A stretch of 64,000 nucleotides of DNA, from positions 32,671,567 to 32,735,566 of the forward strand of contig OX579636.1 in assembly GCA_951230915.1 (NCBI GenBank), in the 5' to 3' direction. The notes under the pieces were generated by a model, which worked only from the letters and a program-made list of their open reading frames with translations, did no database searches and was not told the DNA's origin. Below are positions 22,501-32,258 of the stretch, one piece after another; the first letter of the stretch is position 1, and each line of letters begins with the position of its first letter. Both the position numbers and the translations under genes were made by a program. This DNA comes from Antitrichia curtipendula (lineage: Eukaryota > Streptophyta > Bryopsida > Hypnales > Leucodontaceae).

Positions 22501-25500
22501 TAAGGCTGACAATATTCCAATCAATATGGATATTCCAACGGAGCCGCAAACACTGTCCGAATATCTGGAGGAGTGGAGAATGAAACTATGGGACATGGCA
22601 TACACTGGCATGTTCAAGGGATTGGAGCCTTTCAAAAAGTCTGATACTTTTGCAGACTTCCGTGGAGCTACCCTCGCAGTGAAACGACTGCTCTACAGGT
22701 ACTATATATGTTTATTGATGGACACCACTTCTTTATGTTTTATTGGTGTGTTTGCAAGAGTTAAAAAATCCAAGGCAAGAATGTGGTACTGGGAGGCTCT
22801 AATTTGTGAAGAGGTAGGAAGGCCAGAAGGGTGTCTTGTAACCAAGACGGCCTTTGGAATAGGGGCACCCCATGAAATACTTTCAGGAAATTATGGTTGG
22901 AAATCCAGTTTGAAAGTTTAGGAGGGGGCCCAAAAGTTTCAATTTGTCAAAAGATAGGCAACATGTGAAGGTGTCTTGGTACTGAGACAACCTCAAAGAA
23001 GGGGAAACTCATGCAGTACTTACATGAAGCTAGTGCTCCAAATACAGTTAGAAAATTTTTGGTAGGGACTCGAAGATTCAAAGTTGTTAAAAGGTAGGGA
23101 GTCCATGCGGCTGTCTTGGTACCAAGACACCCTCAAAGGCGGGGCACGCCATGCACAAGTTACTTAGAAAATATCTCTAAATCCTATTGTCTAAGAGTGT
23201 GTGTACGTCAAAATTGATGTATGTCAAAATGTGGGCCGGCCATGCTGGTGTCTCGGTAACGAGAGGGTCTCCAAGGGGAGGCAACTTATGGATGAATACT
23301 ATTTTCTTGACAAATTATTTTTTCTAAACCATGTTTACATCTGTTGAAATTGTGGATTCCAGGTACTTCAAGCTTGAGTTATATGCAAAGAAGGCAATAG
23401 AAAAGGTGGATTTACCGCCGTTCCTTACTACATGGTTGGACAGATCGTTGACCGACTGCATGTTCTCTGCTTCCCAGCTGCGTCTGTGGACCACTCCACA
23501 TTTGCAGGCGTGCCCATGGTATCTCGAGTGCAACTTCGGCACCACTCCGCCAGAAGAGGAGGCCCTCTTCTGGAGACTGAAGGGAACCACGGACGTCCAG
23601 CCAGAGTTCCATGAATTTGCGGGTTTGGATCCCGAGGCTCGATCCAAAGCCATTGCAAAAAGGGAGGTGGCAGACAAGAAGAAGGAGGAGAAATGGGAAG
23701 AGGCTAAGAAGAAAACAGAGGACAACAAGAAAAAGCGCATGGCGGCCAAGGTGAAGAAGGAAGAAGAGAAGGCCAAGAAGAAGGGGACTAAGCGTAAAGC
23801 GGAGACACCCTTACACGAACCAGCTACTAGCGCAGCAGAGATGAAGGATACATCTTCTGGTTTCTCACTCATGAGCGACTAGTGCACGGTCTCACACCGA
23901 CAACTCAGAATATCGACCCTGTTCTGGACGTCGATGAGTGCATCCTTAACTTGCCTTTAGGAAGTCTCTGCGACCATACGAAGGCACTTTAGGACGTCGA
24001 GGCCTTCTTGGGCATGGTGAGTTTACTTTCATTTATTAATGGCCTCATATTTCCAATATTCTATGCACAACTACAAGACAATAATGGGCCACATGATGTT
24101 GATTAATAAGATTAGTAGTCTCGTAGTTAGAGCACCGGAATCCTCATACTTTCTTGATTTTTATGATTTCTGCAACGAATGTCTTTTGCAGCATTCCAGT
24201 GACAAGGATCGCTATTTTGATGGTAAATTGAGCACACAAGCCGCTGTCGACTTGATCATCGTGGACGTCCCGGAAGGACTACATGTGCCAACTATTTCCG
24301 CACCGCCTGCACCCATTCCAAAGTGGAATGAATTCGACAAAGATTTTCTCTTAGCTGTATTTGACTTTGCCCAAGAGTACCTGCACGACAATGGCGGTTT
24401 GTTGGTGATATATCCTGCCCCTTCTAAGAAACACCGAAGCCAACTCCTTGGATGCTGTGAAGAGTATAAGTTCCGCATACTTCTAACGTACTTCGGCAAC
24501 AACCATCTCCATCTCACATCCCCTGTAGATCCAACAAAAACGGTAAGAACTCTTCTTCCATCATGTATATTTCATTTGAACTTGCACTTCCCTTGTATCG
24601 GCTTCTAACATTTGTTTTCTTCCAGACCAAGCGCTTCGCTGCCTCTCTAGTGGTCAAAGAGGCTGGCCCGAAGACACAAGAGGATTTTCCGTTCCAATTT
24701 GTTCCATCCCATGATGCCGTTGGGGTCACCTTATGCACTGACGACATCCTTTCGAACTTGTGTTTCAAAGAAGACGTTACCATGAATGGTGACGTACCGT
24801 GGCGGGGCCCACGTGAGAAGGCCCGACAGTTCATGCAGATGCTAGTGGAAGGGATGACGGAACCAGGAGACGTCGTCGTCGATTGCACAGCGGCCACAGG
24901 TTTTTTTTGGCTAATTATTTAATTTAATGTCAATGATATCATATCATGAACTTCATGTTCCGATGATTTTTGTTAATATTTGGTCGGGATGTTTGTAGGT
25001 TCCAGCATCCAAGCTTGCCGCGCCACGCATCGGCATATTTTGGCATTTGAGGAAGACAAGGCTATCTTTGAAGCCCTTATCGCTCCGGTCATGCGCACTG
25101 CTGCGGGTGTCTCTAAACCACCGCCACAACTACCAGTGGAACTTGTAGACCTAGACGACGAGGACGTACCTGCACAAGTTGTCAAGAAGACATCTCGATT
25201 CAGTAAGTAAGTTTTACTTTAATATCTTTGTTTGTTCCCAAAGACTGAGCACTATCTCATGTATTCTAATATGTTGTTTCGTGGTGTTTGCAGGAAAGCC
25301 ACAAAATTGAGGCTCTCTCAACAAGTTCCTTTTTTTGCCAATCCGGATTTCTTTCCAAGCCCTGAAAAACCATTTCAGCTACCTATATACGCTGAGGAGC
25401 TTTGCAGGGATTTTGTTGCCCTAAATCCTAGACCCACTTCTAGGGCCTACTCGGTATATCCTCGTGCTCTCCGATTTGTAGATGATTGTGCCGTAGAGTC

Positions 25501-25540
25501 AGATTTGCAGACATCGGATAGTGAGGGTAGTTCTATCTGA
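19563..25540 (+). CDS. ParB-domain / amino-methyltransferase-like fusion, 12 exons (lesions in exon 8)
   Basis: Exons by GT-AG junctions: 19563-19652, 20276-20374, 20763-21421, 21534-21723, 21824-22018, 22108-22323, 22463-22698, 23363-24016, 24192-24542, 24626-24899, 24999-25206 and 25294-25540; phases agree at every junction. The product is about 1138 residues. A ParB/Srx-like domain in exon 3 has DGNHRRIAW at 234-242. Exons 4-7 are unrecognised. Exon 8 ends in a Lys/Glu-rich coil (about 656-706) with an NLS-like KKKGTKRKAE. The C-terminal third has beta-class order: motif IV-like LIIVDVPEG (DVPE 804-807), DNGGLLVIY, then PGDVVVDCTAATGSS (982-990) and AFEED. Such enzymes methylate adenine N6 or cytosine N4, but DPPY is replaced by DVPE, so activity is doubtful. 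In exon 8 the frame ends at TAG 23880; coding-like sequence resumes in another frame at 23882-24016 with one further TAG (about 23989). Substrate and function are unknown. Confidence 0.8.
19730..19880 (+). repeat. 151-bp direct repeat, copy 1 (intron 1), with perfect palindrome
   Basis: It is over 90% identical by eye to 20079-20229, offset 349 bp, both inside methyltransferase intron 1 (19653-20275). It contains the perfect 18-bp palindrome GGTCTCGGTACCGAGACC at 19795-19812 and a second small inverted repeat, CTTGGACATTTCCAAG. Confidence 0.9.
20079..20229 (+). repeat. 151-bp direct repeat, copy 2 (intron 1), with perfect palindrome
   Basis: This is the second copy of the duplication starting at 19730. 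Its palindrome GGTCTCGGTACCGAGACC is at 20144-20161, unchanged, while nearby bases differ. It ends about 45 bp before the exon 2 acceptor. Confidence 0.9.
22780..23310 (+). repeat. ~140-bp tandem array with four palindromes in methyltransferase intron 7
   Basis: Intron 7 (22699-23362) holds four diverged units. Their palindromes are GTCTTGTAACCAAGAC (22833-22848), TGTCTTGGTACTGAGACA (22972-22989), TGTCTTGGTACCAAGACA (23112-23129) and TGTCTCGGTAACGAGAGG (23249-23266). Centres are 140, 140 and 137 bp apart. Shared flanks include AAAAGGTAGG before, and CCTCAAAGGCGGGGCACGCC or similar after. The array is much more diverged between palindromes than within them. Confidence 0.85.
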
Positions 25541-25829
25541 GTCCAACTTATGTGAAGTACTGATATCATCAAGCACTCTTGGATCAGGTGCATGTACTTC
25601 ATTTTGAGGATTATGATTTTTTTAAATCTTTGTATGAGTGATTTCTTTTGGAATGTATATGTATTCTGAAACCGTAATATCTTTTGGGGTGCATGCTTAA
25701 CCACAGTCATTACACACCTCCCTTCTCATAATCTACAGAACTTGTCAGCAAATTTAGAATCTCCAAAATTTTCTAAGCTATCTTTGCATCCCAGTATAAC
25801 AAACAGAGTTAGCTACGAGGGGGGGAAGC
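25541..25829. other. 3' flank of the methyltransferase gene
   Basis: Probable 3' untranslated region; no further exon seen. Confidence 0.4.
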
Positions 25830-27195
25830 TAGGCTGCGCTGCCCGGTCAATATTGACGGATTAGGCGGGCTGCCCATCCTGCCCACCTCAACTACCAAAG
25901 CTGGCTATCCACCCTATCCACATCGACTGGAAGGCCGGCCTACCTTGCTTGTCTATTTTGAGAGATTGAGTTGGTAGCCTAGGTTGCCCCTACTATTGGA
26001 TAGGTAGGTGAGTGGGTCGGTAGGTGGTTTGGCAAGGAAGGCTGTACTTCACAGAATAGGCAACCCGCCCTTCCTACCAAACTCAAGGGCATGGGCAGCC
26101 CGCCCTTCCTGCTAAGGTGGGCCGGGTGTGCAGTTCCTCAAGGACACCAGCTCGAGAGGTTGTTAAACCCCCCCTCCTTGTGTAGCTTGACAGATTTGGT
26201 AGCCCGCTCTCCCTGCCCAATTGGCCGGGTTGGGCAATCCCTCTCTCCTTGCCTACCTTAATGTGCTAGGTAGCCCTTCCTCCCCCCCCCTTGCTTAGTT
26301 GGAAGGATTGGGCAACCCTCCCTCCATGCCCAACTCAAGTGGATGCTCTGCTTGCCCCCTCCAGTCCAGTTGAACAGCCTAGGCAGCCCGCCCTCGCTGT
26401 CTAATTGGAGGGATAAGGCAGCTCGCCCTCCTTGTTGAATTGGAGGGGTGGGGCAACATGCCGTCCCTGCCCAACTCGAGGGGCTGGGCAGACCTTGAAT
26501 CTTGCCCAAATCAAGGAGGTGGACAGCCTGCCTAGCCTACTGTACTCAAGGGACAAAGCAGCCCGCTCTCCCTGCCCACCTGGACGAGGTGGGCAGTCTG
26601 CCCCGCTCGAAGGGCGGGGTAGCCCCCCTGCTCAAGTCGATGAGGTGGGCAATCCCTCCTCCCTTGCCCAACTGGATGAGGGGTGCAGTCTGCCCTTTTT
26701 TACATCGGTAACATCGCTTGAAGGACAGGGCAACCCTCTCCCCCTGCCTAGCTCAATGAGATGGACAGTCTATCCCCCTTTGCCCCACTTGAAGGGCGGG
26801 GCAGACCTCCCCCCCCCCACCTAGCTCGATGAGGTGGATGGTCTGCCCTACTCAAAGGGTAGAACAGCCCCCCCTACCCAGCTCGATGAAGTGGACAAAC
26901 CTCCACACACACCTGCCCAGCTCAATCAGGTGGGTCCTAAATCCCTCTGTGCCCCGCTCAAAAGCTAGGGCAGCCCTCCCTTGCTCGCTACCCATCCAGA
27001 CAAGGTGGGCAGTCTGCCTTGCTCGAAGGGCGGGGCAGCCCTCCTTCCACCCTTGTCTACCTCGACAAACGGAGCAGTCCCTCTCCCCTTCCCCAGCTCG
27101 GCGGACTGAGCAGTCTGTCCCCGTTACCTACTTAGAGAGATAGGGCAGCCCGCCTTCTTAGTTTAGCTAGAAGGATGGGGCCGCCCGCAACCACT
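25830..27195. repeat. GC-rich degenerate tandem array, unit about 35-60 bp
   Basis: About 1.4 kb of repeated words such as CTGCCCAGCTCGATGAGGTG followed by GGCAGTCTGCCC and GCTCGAAGGGCGGGGCAGCC. Units contain short self-complementary arms (TGCCC / GGGCA). Composition is sharply different from the AT-rich surroundings, with C-rich plus strand. Open frames here have Pro-rich, low-complexity translations and are not called as genes. Confidence 0.8.
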
Positions 27196-27222
27196 ACTCA
27201 CTAGAGTTGGATAAGATGATGT

Positions 27223-27410
27223 ATGGCAAACTTATCACTTTGTGATACACGTCGCCATGTTGTGGCATTTAAAGAGGATGAGTTTGTCTTTGTCTCCCAA
27301 AAAAATCCCCGCATGCGTGCAGTTTTGATAAGATTAGTGTTATAGTCTTGTAGAGCTCAAGACAAAGACATCAGATAGCAAGGGTAGTGTTACAGTCAGT
27401 GGAAGTAGTA
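27223..27410 (+). pseudogene. Decayed second copy of the methyltransferase 3' end
   Basis: Translation gives CDTRRHVVAFKEDEFVFVS, matching exon 11 of the complete gene (CRATHRHILAFEEDKAIF). Further on, GACATCAGATAGCAAGGGTA matches GACATCGGATAGTGAGGGTA near the exon 12 end. The intervening intron and the rest are lost or rearranged. This implies a second methyltransferase gene copy was once present or that the 3' end was duplicated. Confidence 0.65.
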
Positions 27411-28135
27411 CGAGGTCACATTACACTGTAGTAGTTCGAGTGCATGTAGTTTACAAAGAAATTGAAGTTTCAATTTTCAATCATATTTGCGGGCGCATTA
27501 CTCTTTTGGAGTGTGCATGCTCATTGTTGCCTTTGGATTATTACTACTAATCTGTACTTGATTCATTATCTAACACGCTTGACATCTTTGTAACATTGAT
27601 CATGCATCTTCTTCAGTCAGACGACGTACTCTTCCATGAACACATTAGAATTGTTGACTTGCTTACCCTTACACCCACAAGAAGAGCCCCTTCTAAAATG
27701 GTGTTCCATGGGACATGCATTTCATTTGCCTAATGATATTGACAGATGAGTGCGTCGTCTACTGTAGGAGATGCATGATGAATGTCTGTCAGATGGTGAG
27801 CTAGTTGGCATGTAATGATAATAAATGAAAAATTGATGCTCTAAATGCTGCCATGGACATCAACTCTAAAAAAACAGCCTAAAGCCTCTTAGAATAGAGA
27901 ATGTAGATGTTTCAACAATCAATTGAACGATAATGCTCCAAGTGCTAATCCTACCATGAAGGTAGAAGCGGATAGAAACGAGTAGGTCCACTTGATTCTT
28001 GCAAGGCGATCTTTGAAGACTTCCGAAAAAGGTAAGAGGTACTAGAGGGTAACTACAATGATCGGAATTCCGAGAGTGAAGCAATAATATTTAGCGGCTT
28101 TCATAAAACATCCAGTAACCATACTGTGTTGTTGC
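27411..28135. other. Non-coding DNA inside the composite element
   Basis: No exon recognised. A weak inverted pair of CATGCATCTTCTTC / AGATGCATGATGAA-like words occurs around 27600 and 27770. Confidence 0.35.
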
Positions 28136-28300
28136 AGTTCAATTTTGTTCGCTTATCCCAGTCTCTTATGTTGATGCGATTCAATTTCAATTGCTTGTCC
28201 TAGTCTCTTGTGTTGATGTAGTTCAATTTAGTCCGCTTGTCCTAGTCTCGTGTGTGGATGTAGTTCAATTTTGTTTGTTTATCCCAGTCCCTTGTCGCCA
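28136..28300 (+). repeat. ~42-bp tandem repeat, four copies
   Basis: Units read AGTTCAATTTTGTTCGCTTA then TCCCAGTCTCTTGTGTTGATG with changes. Four consecutive copies are recognisable. Confidence 0.7.
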
Positions 28301-28489
28301 CACGAGTATGATTTTGAAAAAGTAGCCCCATGCAAATTCAAACAAAATTTGAAGCTCTAAACGAGAAGTGCAACAATTCAGATGGACGAAGTCTTTTCTG
28401 CTACTACCAAATCACCACTCATCTTATCTTTTCTACGTATAGGTCAAAGTAGGAAAATTTATTGCAAAATCTTCAATCTTGTGTAACCA
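28301..28489. other. Non-coding spacer
   Basis: Short unrecognised stretch between the 42-bp repeat and the right subterminal array. Confidence 0.3.
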
Positions 28490-28835
28490 ATTTTTTCATC
28501 CATTTTAGTATCTACTGTCATCCATCTTTTGATTCAGTTTCATCCATAATTTTCATCTACTTTCATCTGTATTTTCCATCCACTTTCATCCATATTTTTC
28601 ATCTACTTTCATCCATATTTTTCATCCAATTTTCCCATCCACTTTCATCCATTTCTTCCAACTCCTTTCATCCATATTTTTCATCTACTTTCATCCATAT
28701 TTTTCATCCAATTTTCCCATCCACTTTCATCCATTTTCTCCAATTACTTACTTCCATTTTTTCCATGCAATTTCGTGATTTTTTCTTGAAATTTGATCCA
28801 TTTTTCATCAACTTTCATCCAATTTTTCATCCATT
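28490..28835 (-). repeat. Right subterminal ACTTTCATCC array
   Basis: Repeated ACTTTCATCCATATTTTTCA and TTTTCATCCAATTTTCCC words are the reverse complement of the left array at 13312-13722. Spacing is irregular, about 20-70 bp. The frame 28462-28998 is a by-product. Confidence 0.8.
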
Positions 28836-28883
28836 TTTTGCCATTTTTCTTTTTCCGTTCCAATATTTCAGCTCCCCGCTCAC

Positions 28884-28940
28884 CAATCCCCGCTTCTTGC
28901 TCACCGCTTGCCGCTCCATGCTCGCTTCCCAGCATTCCCC
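28884..28940. repeat. Right terminal inverted repeat
   Basis: Read on the minus strand it is GGGGAATGCTGGGAAGCGAG followed by GC-rich heptamers, matching the left end from the seventh base onward (TGCTRGGAAGCGAGC). Confidence 0.75.
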
Positions 28941-28950
28941 CAATGGAAGT
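28941..28950. repeat. Right target-site duplication CAATGGAAGT
   Basis: Identical to 13196-13205. Immediately outside it the Tc1/mariner coding sequence resumes (minus strand EDGALVHRSS). Confidence 0.9.
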
Positions 28951-29698
28951 GAGCTACGGTGGACTAGAGCGCCATCTTCTTTAAGTTTCAATTGTTGAGG
29001 GTGATCATGTAAAAAGTAAAATCCGCTTAATGTTGCCTCATAAACAATGGTTATAAAATCGCTTGCGGTTCTTTTGTTTGGAGGCATAATAACAAGAGGG
29101 CATCTATCAAAGTCAGTAAATGCACCCCAAACCATCACTAAAGTATGGCCACTCTTAAAAGTTGGAGCTATGCAATCCTACGCATATCTTTTGTATGGTC
29201 TTCGCCACACTCTAATTTGCCTCAATTTTTTACCAATTTCAAATGATGACTCATCTGACCAAATCACATTGCACTAATCTTCAAAACTCCAACTTTCATG
29301 AGCACGGGCAAAGTTAAGCCTATCTAATTTGTGCTTCTCACTAAGATATGTTTTTTTTGGTGCAATACAATTTCTAAAACCCAAGTCCTGTAAAGTACGG
29401 CCGTGTTGTGTTACAACTCACATTCAATAGGCTTGATAATTCCAACAATGGTTGTCTTCTATCATCTGTAACATAACGTGCCAATACTTTAGCATCACAA
29501 ATCACTCAACTTCTGATGCCTCCTACAATGGGATTTCAAAGATTTTACACTCCTTCGGACCTTCCAATTTATCAAGATAGTAGAAACAATTGACCGTGGA
29601 ACATTCAATATAGATGCAATGTCTGAACTCTTCATTCCACCTTCTCGCATTTCCACAATGCGACCCCTTTCTTCATCACTCAAGATTTTGTACGGCAT
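28951..29698 (-). pseudogene. Tc1/mariner transposase, N-terminal and central part (split)
   Basis: Minus-strand ATG at 29698 opens MPYKILSDEERGRIVEMREG, then SSDIASILNVPRSIVSTIL, a typical Tc1 helix-turn-helix. After frameshifts comes VIWSDESSFEIGKKLRQIRVW (about 29255), holding the first catalytic Asp, then TLVMVWGAFTDFDRCPLVIM and EDGALVHRSS with the second Asp. The third catalytic residue and C-terminus are at 12935-13205. Several frameshifts and a stop show the gene was dead. Confidence 0.88.
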
Positions 29699-31309
29699 GG
29701 TACCTCTCACTGATCCAATGCAAAATCTGAAAATCAAAAGATTCAATCACCAACAGAACAACAAAGGCAACTTCAATGCTCCTATCCAAACTACCTCCAA
29801 AACACCTTCAAGCCACCATATTTCATCTGTGCAAGCTACTCTCCATTACAATGACACTCCATGTTGTAATCTTGAACTTTATACACTAAACCTTGCAATG
29901 AATACATGCCATCAAAACAATGAGGTGGCGCCAGGAGCTTCAAAAGGGAAGTTGCATGTTTGAGCTCTTGACAACACAATTTTCTAATTATAGTCAAATC
30001 TTTTAATTTTTGAAATTTGCTCATGATTAATAGGTGGTGATTAAAGACCATTGATGGCTTCACAAGTACATGTTGCAATTGATTTGGTGAAAAAGAACAT
30101 ATATTGAGGTAGCTACATTCAATTGAATGCAATTGGTTTTGAAGCACATAATTGGGAGTACATCCAAAATTCGAAATATTTTTAGACCCTACTATACAAT
30201 GAGCAATGAGACAAAACTGGATGGACTTGTGGATTATGAGGGCCATAATTTTTGGAAATATAGGGTAGGTTATGAGGATTTGGCCCTGAAAATTTTGTGA
30301 TAAATTGCGATGATGAACTAAGTCTAAGAAATTGAAGTACAAACTTTGTATTCAAGTAAGGAACAACGTAGAGAAATGGAGCTTGCATACCTTGACTGCC
30401 GGCTATGTACGCCAAGATGTCGATGTTTCTGTCCTTGACTGTACTCCGTTTGTCCTGAAATTGCAATGGAAGTCGGTTTGCACGTCATAAATTGACTTAC
30501 TTGGCCGGTTTAAAGCCAATACTCCACCTGCGCAAGGCGGCCTCGACCAATGAGGAGTGATTGTTAGATTCAAAATGCAAAAACCTTGCACAGTTGCAAT
30601 GTCTATTGAAGCTGTCCTTTAGAAGCGGTTACCTCCAAATTCAATTCCAGTCTCCTGTGAGCAACGGGTTCATGCCAACTGCACTTAGGCACCAGATTAC
30701 TTGTTGTGATTTTCCATCATATAAGGAGAATTCAAATGAACTCAAATCACAAAAAGACAATTCAAATGAATAGACATCGACGGGACCATCTACATAATAC
30801 AACTTTACATCACGAAAAATTTGAAATTTGTAGTCCTTCATTGGCAAATTTAGAGGATTGCCCCTTCAATCTACACTTCAAGTGTAGGATGAAAACTACA
30901 TAATTGGAGAGAAACCTACTTCCCCCTAATCCTGGCATTTTTGTCTTCATGCAACATCAACATCAAGCAAAGAGTTACCAAAACTGAAGTTCGTCATTAA
31001 GTAGGTCCATGTGGGCATGAAAAGACTACTTGTATGCCTATTCAAAACAAGTGGCTATACACTAGTCTAAGGCACTAAAACAAAAGCAGGTTTGCCACTT
31101 CAAGGGCCTTTCACTGTTGGCAAATGTATAAGGACTTCCTAAACTACCGAATCAAAAAGACTTGCGTCGACGTGGTGTTGTACGGTCTTGGTTTCTTCCT
31201 GATCCACCGTATTCATCGGCCACGTTCAGTTTCAACTTCCACCACCTCTGCACCCATGCTATGCCATGCATCTACACAAGTTTAAGTTACAACACTCTCA
31301 ACTAAGGCT
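29699..31309. other. Non-coding, no recognised feature
   Basis: Several short frames on both strands have no family signature. The 5' end of the mariner-like element should be near 29.7-29.9 kb, but I could not identify its terminal repeat. Confidence 0.4.
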
Positions 31310-32258
31310 TGCGGTTGAGCTTCTCATGGTGAAACAAATAGCAATTCTCCCGGCACATCCATTTTTTCCCACATGCATCACAATATCACTGTTGTACATG
31401 ATCGCGTACCACACAAGCACGCTTTAGTTTGGAATGCAAAGGAACATGAATGCGAGCTGGCCTAATTTTGCGTAATGCTGGACTTGGATTTGGCATTTTC
31501 TTGAATGCCCTAGCATTCAAAGCTTCTTGAATCAAGTGTTTTTCTACTGTAATTTTAAATTTAAGGTGTTGCAACACTTTCAGTCCCAACTCTTCCATCT
31601 TGTCAATCCATGTGACATAGGAGTGGACAAGGCTTTGGTCAACAAGAAAATGAACAATCTTCAACCACCACTTGTGACACCTCAATTGACACGAATAATT
31701 CCTACATAGCTGATCGGTGACGTTGACTCCGCATATGTACTCCACATACTGCCAATGTATTGGCAATGAAGGCACGATGAATTGGCCATGTAGTCCTACA
31801 ATACAATGGAGTACCTTCATATTCGGTTTCCATGGTACTGTAGCCGTGCTTAGTAGTGTGACAAGTTTTTTGTCTTGCCACAAAATGACACCCATCTGCC
31901 AATGCACATGTGTACGTATCAACATTGATCCGCGAACTTCAGGGTCAGGGTCCCTATATAGACCCATAGGAAGTTTTTTGCTTGTTTGTCTCACGGTTCC
32001 AGTTGCCCATAAGCATTGCACTATGAGATGATGGAAGAGGTTTACACTCACAAATAAATTGTCCACTACTAGACAATGGCTACGATGCTCAAGCCCCCAA
32101 ATCATCCTATTAACTACATGGTATCCTAATCCATGCTCCCCACTACCTTAACCTTCCCCCAAATAAACCTCTATTCGCCAAGCAAATCGGCTCTTAGAAC
32201 TAGCTAGAAGCCAAACCTTGATTTCAAAACGGATTGGTTTATTGGGTACACTAGAAGC

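Larger units (their letters stand above)
13206..28940. mobile_element. Giant composite MULE-like transposon carrying a ParB-methyltransferase gene
   Basis: The ends are defined by the CAATGGAAGT duplication and by imperfect inverted repeats (TGCTRGGAAGCGAGC followed by GGGGAGC-like heptamers) starting about seven bases in. Inside are inverted subterminal arrays, a minus-strand MULE-type transposase, a divergent plus-strand ParB-methyltransferase gene, a GC-rich tandem array and a decayed methyltransferase fragment. The length of 15.7 kb is unusually large for a MULE. MULEs are known to capture host fragments, but here the cargo is a multi-exon gene with prokaryote-type domain order. Both genes carry lesions, so this copy is probably not autonomous. 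Confidence 0.85.

Noticed and set aside
22780..23310. CRISPR-like array of palindromic repeats
   Set aside because: Spacing is about 140 bp, the intervening segments are related to each other, and it lies in a spliced intron.
23324..23872. 182-codon minus-strand frame
   Set aside because: Antisense of exon 8 of the methyltransferase gene; Phe/Ser-rich from the Lys/Glu-rich coding strand.
26258..27143. Pro/Leu/Ser-rich open frames
   Set aside because: Translations of the GC-rich tandem array on both strands; no start context or introns supporting a gene.
28462..28998. 178-codon Phe/Ser/His-rich frame
   Set aside because: By-product of the ACTTTCATCC array that runs through the element end and target duplication.
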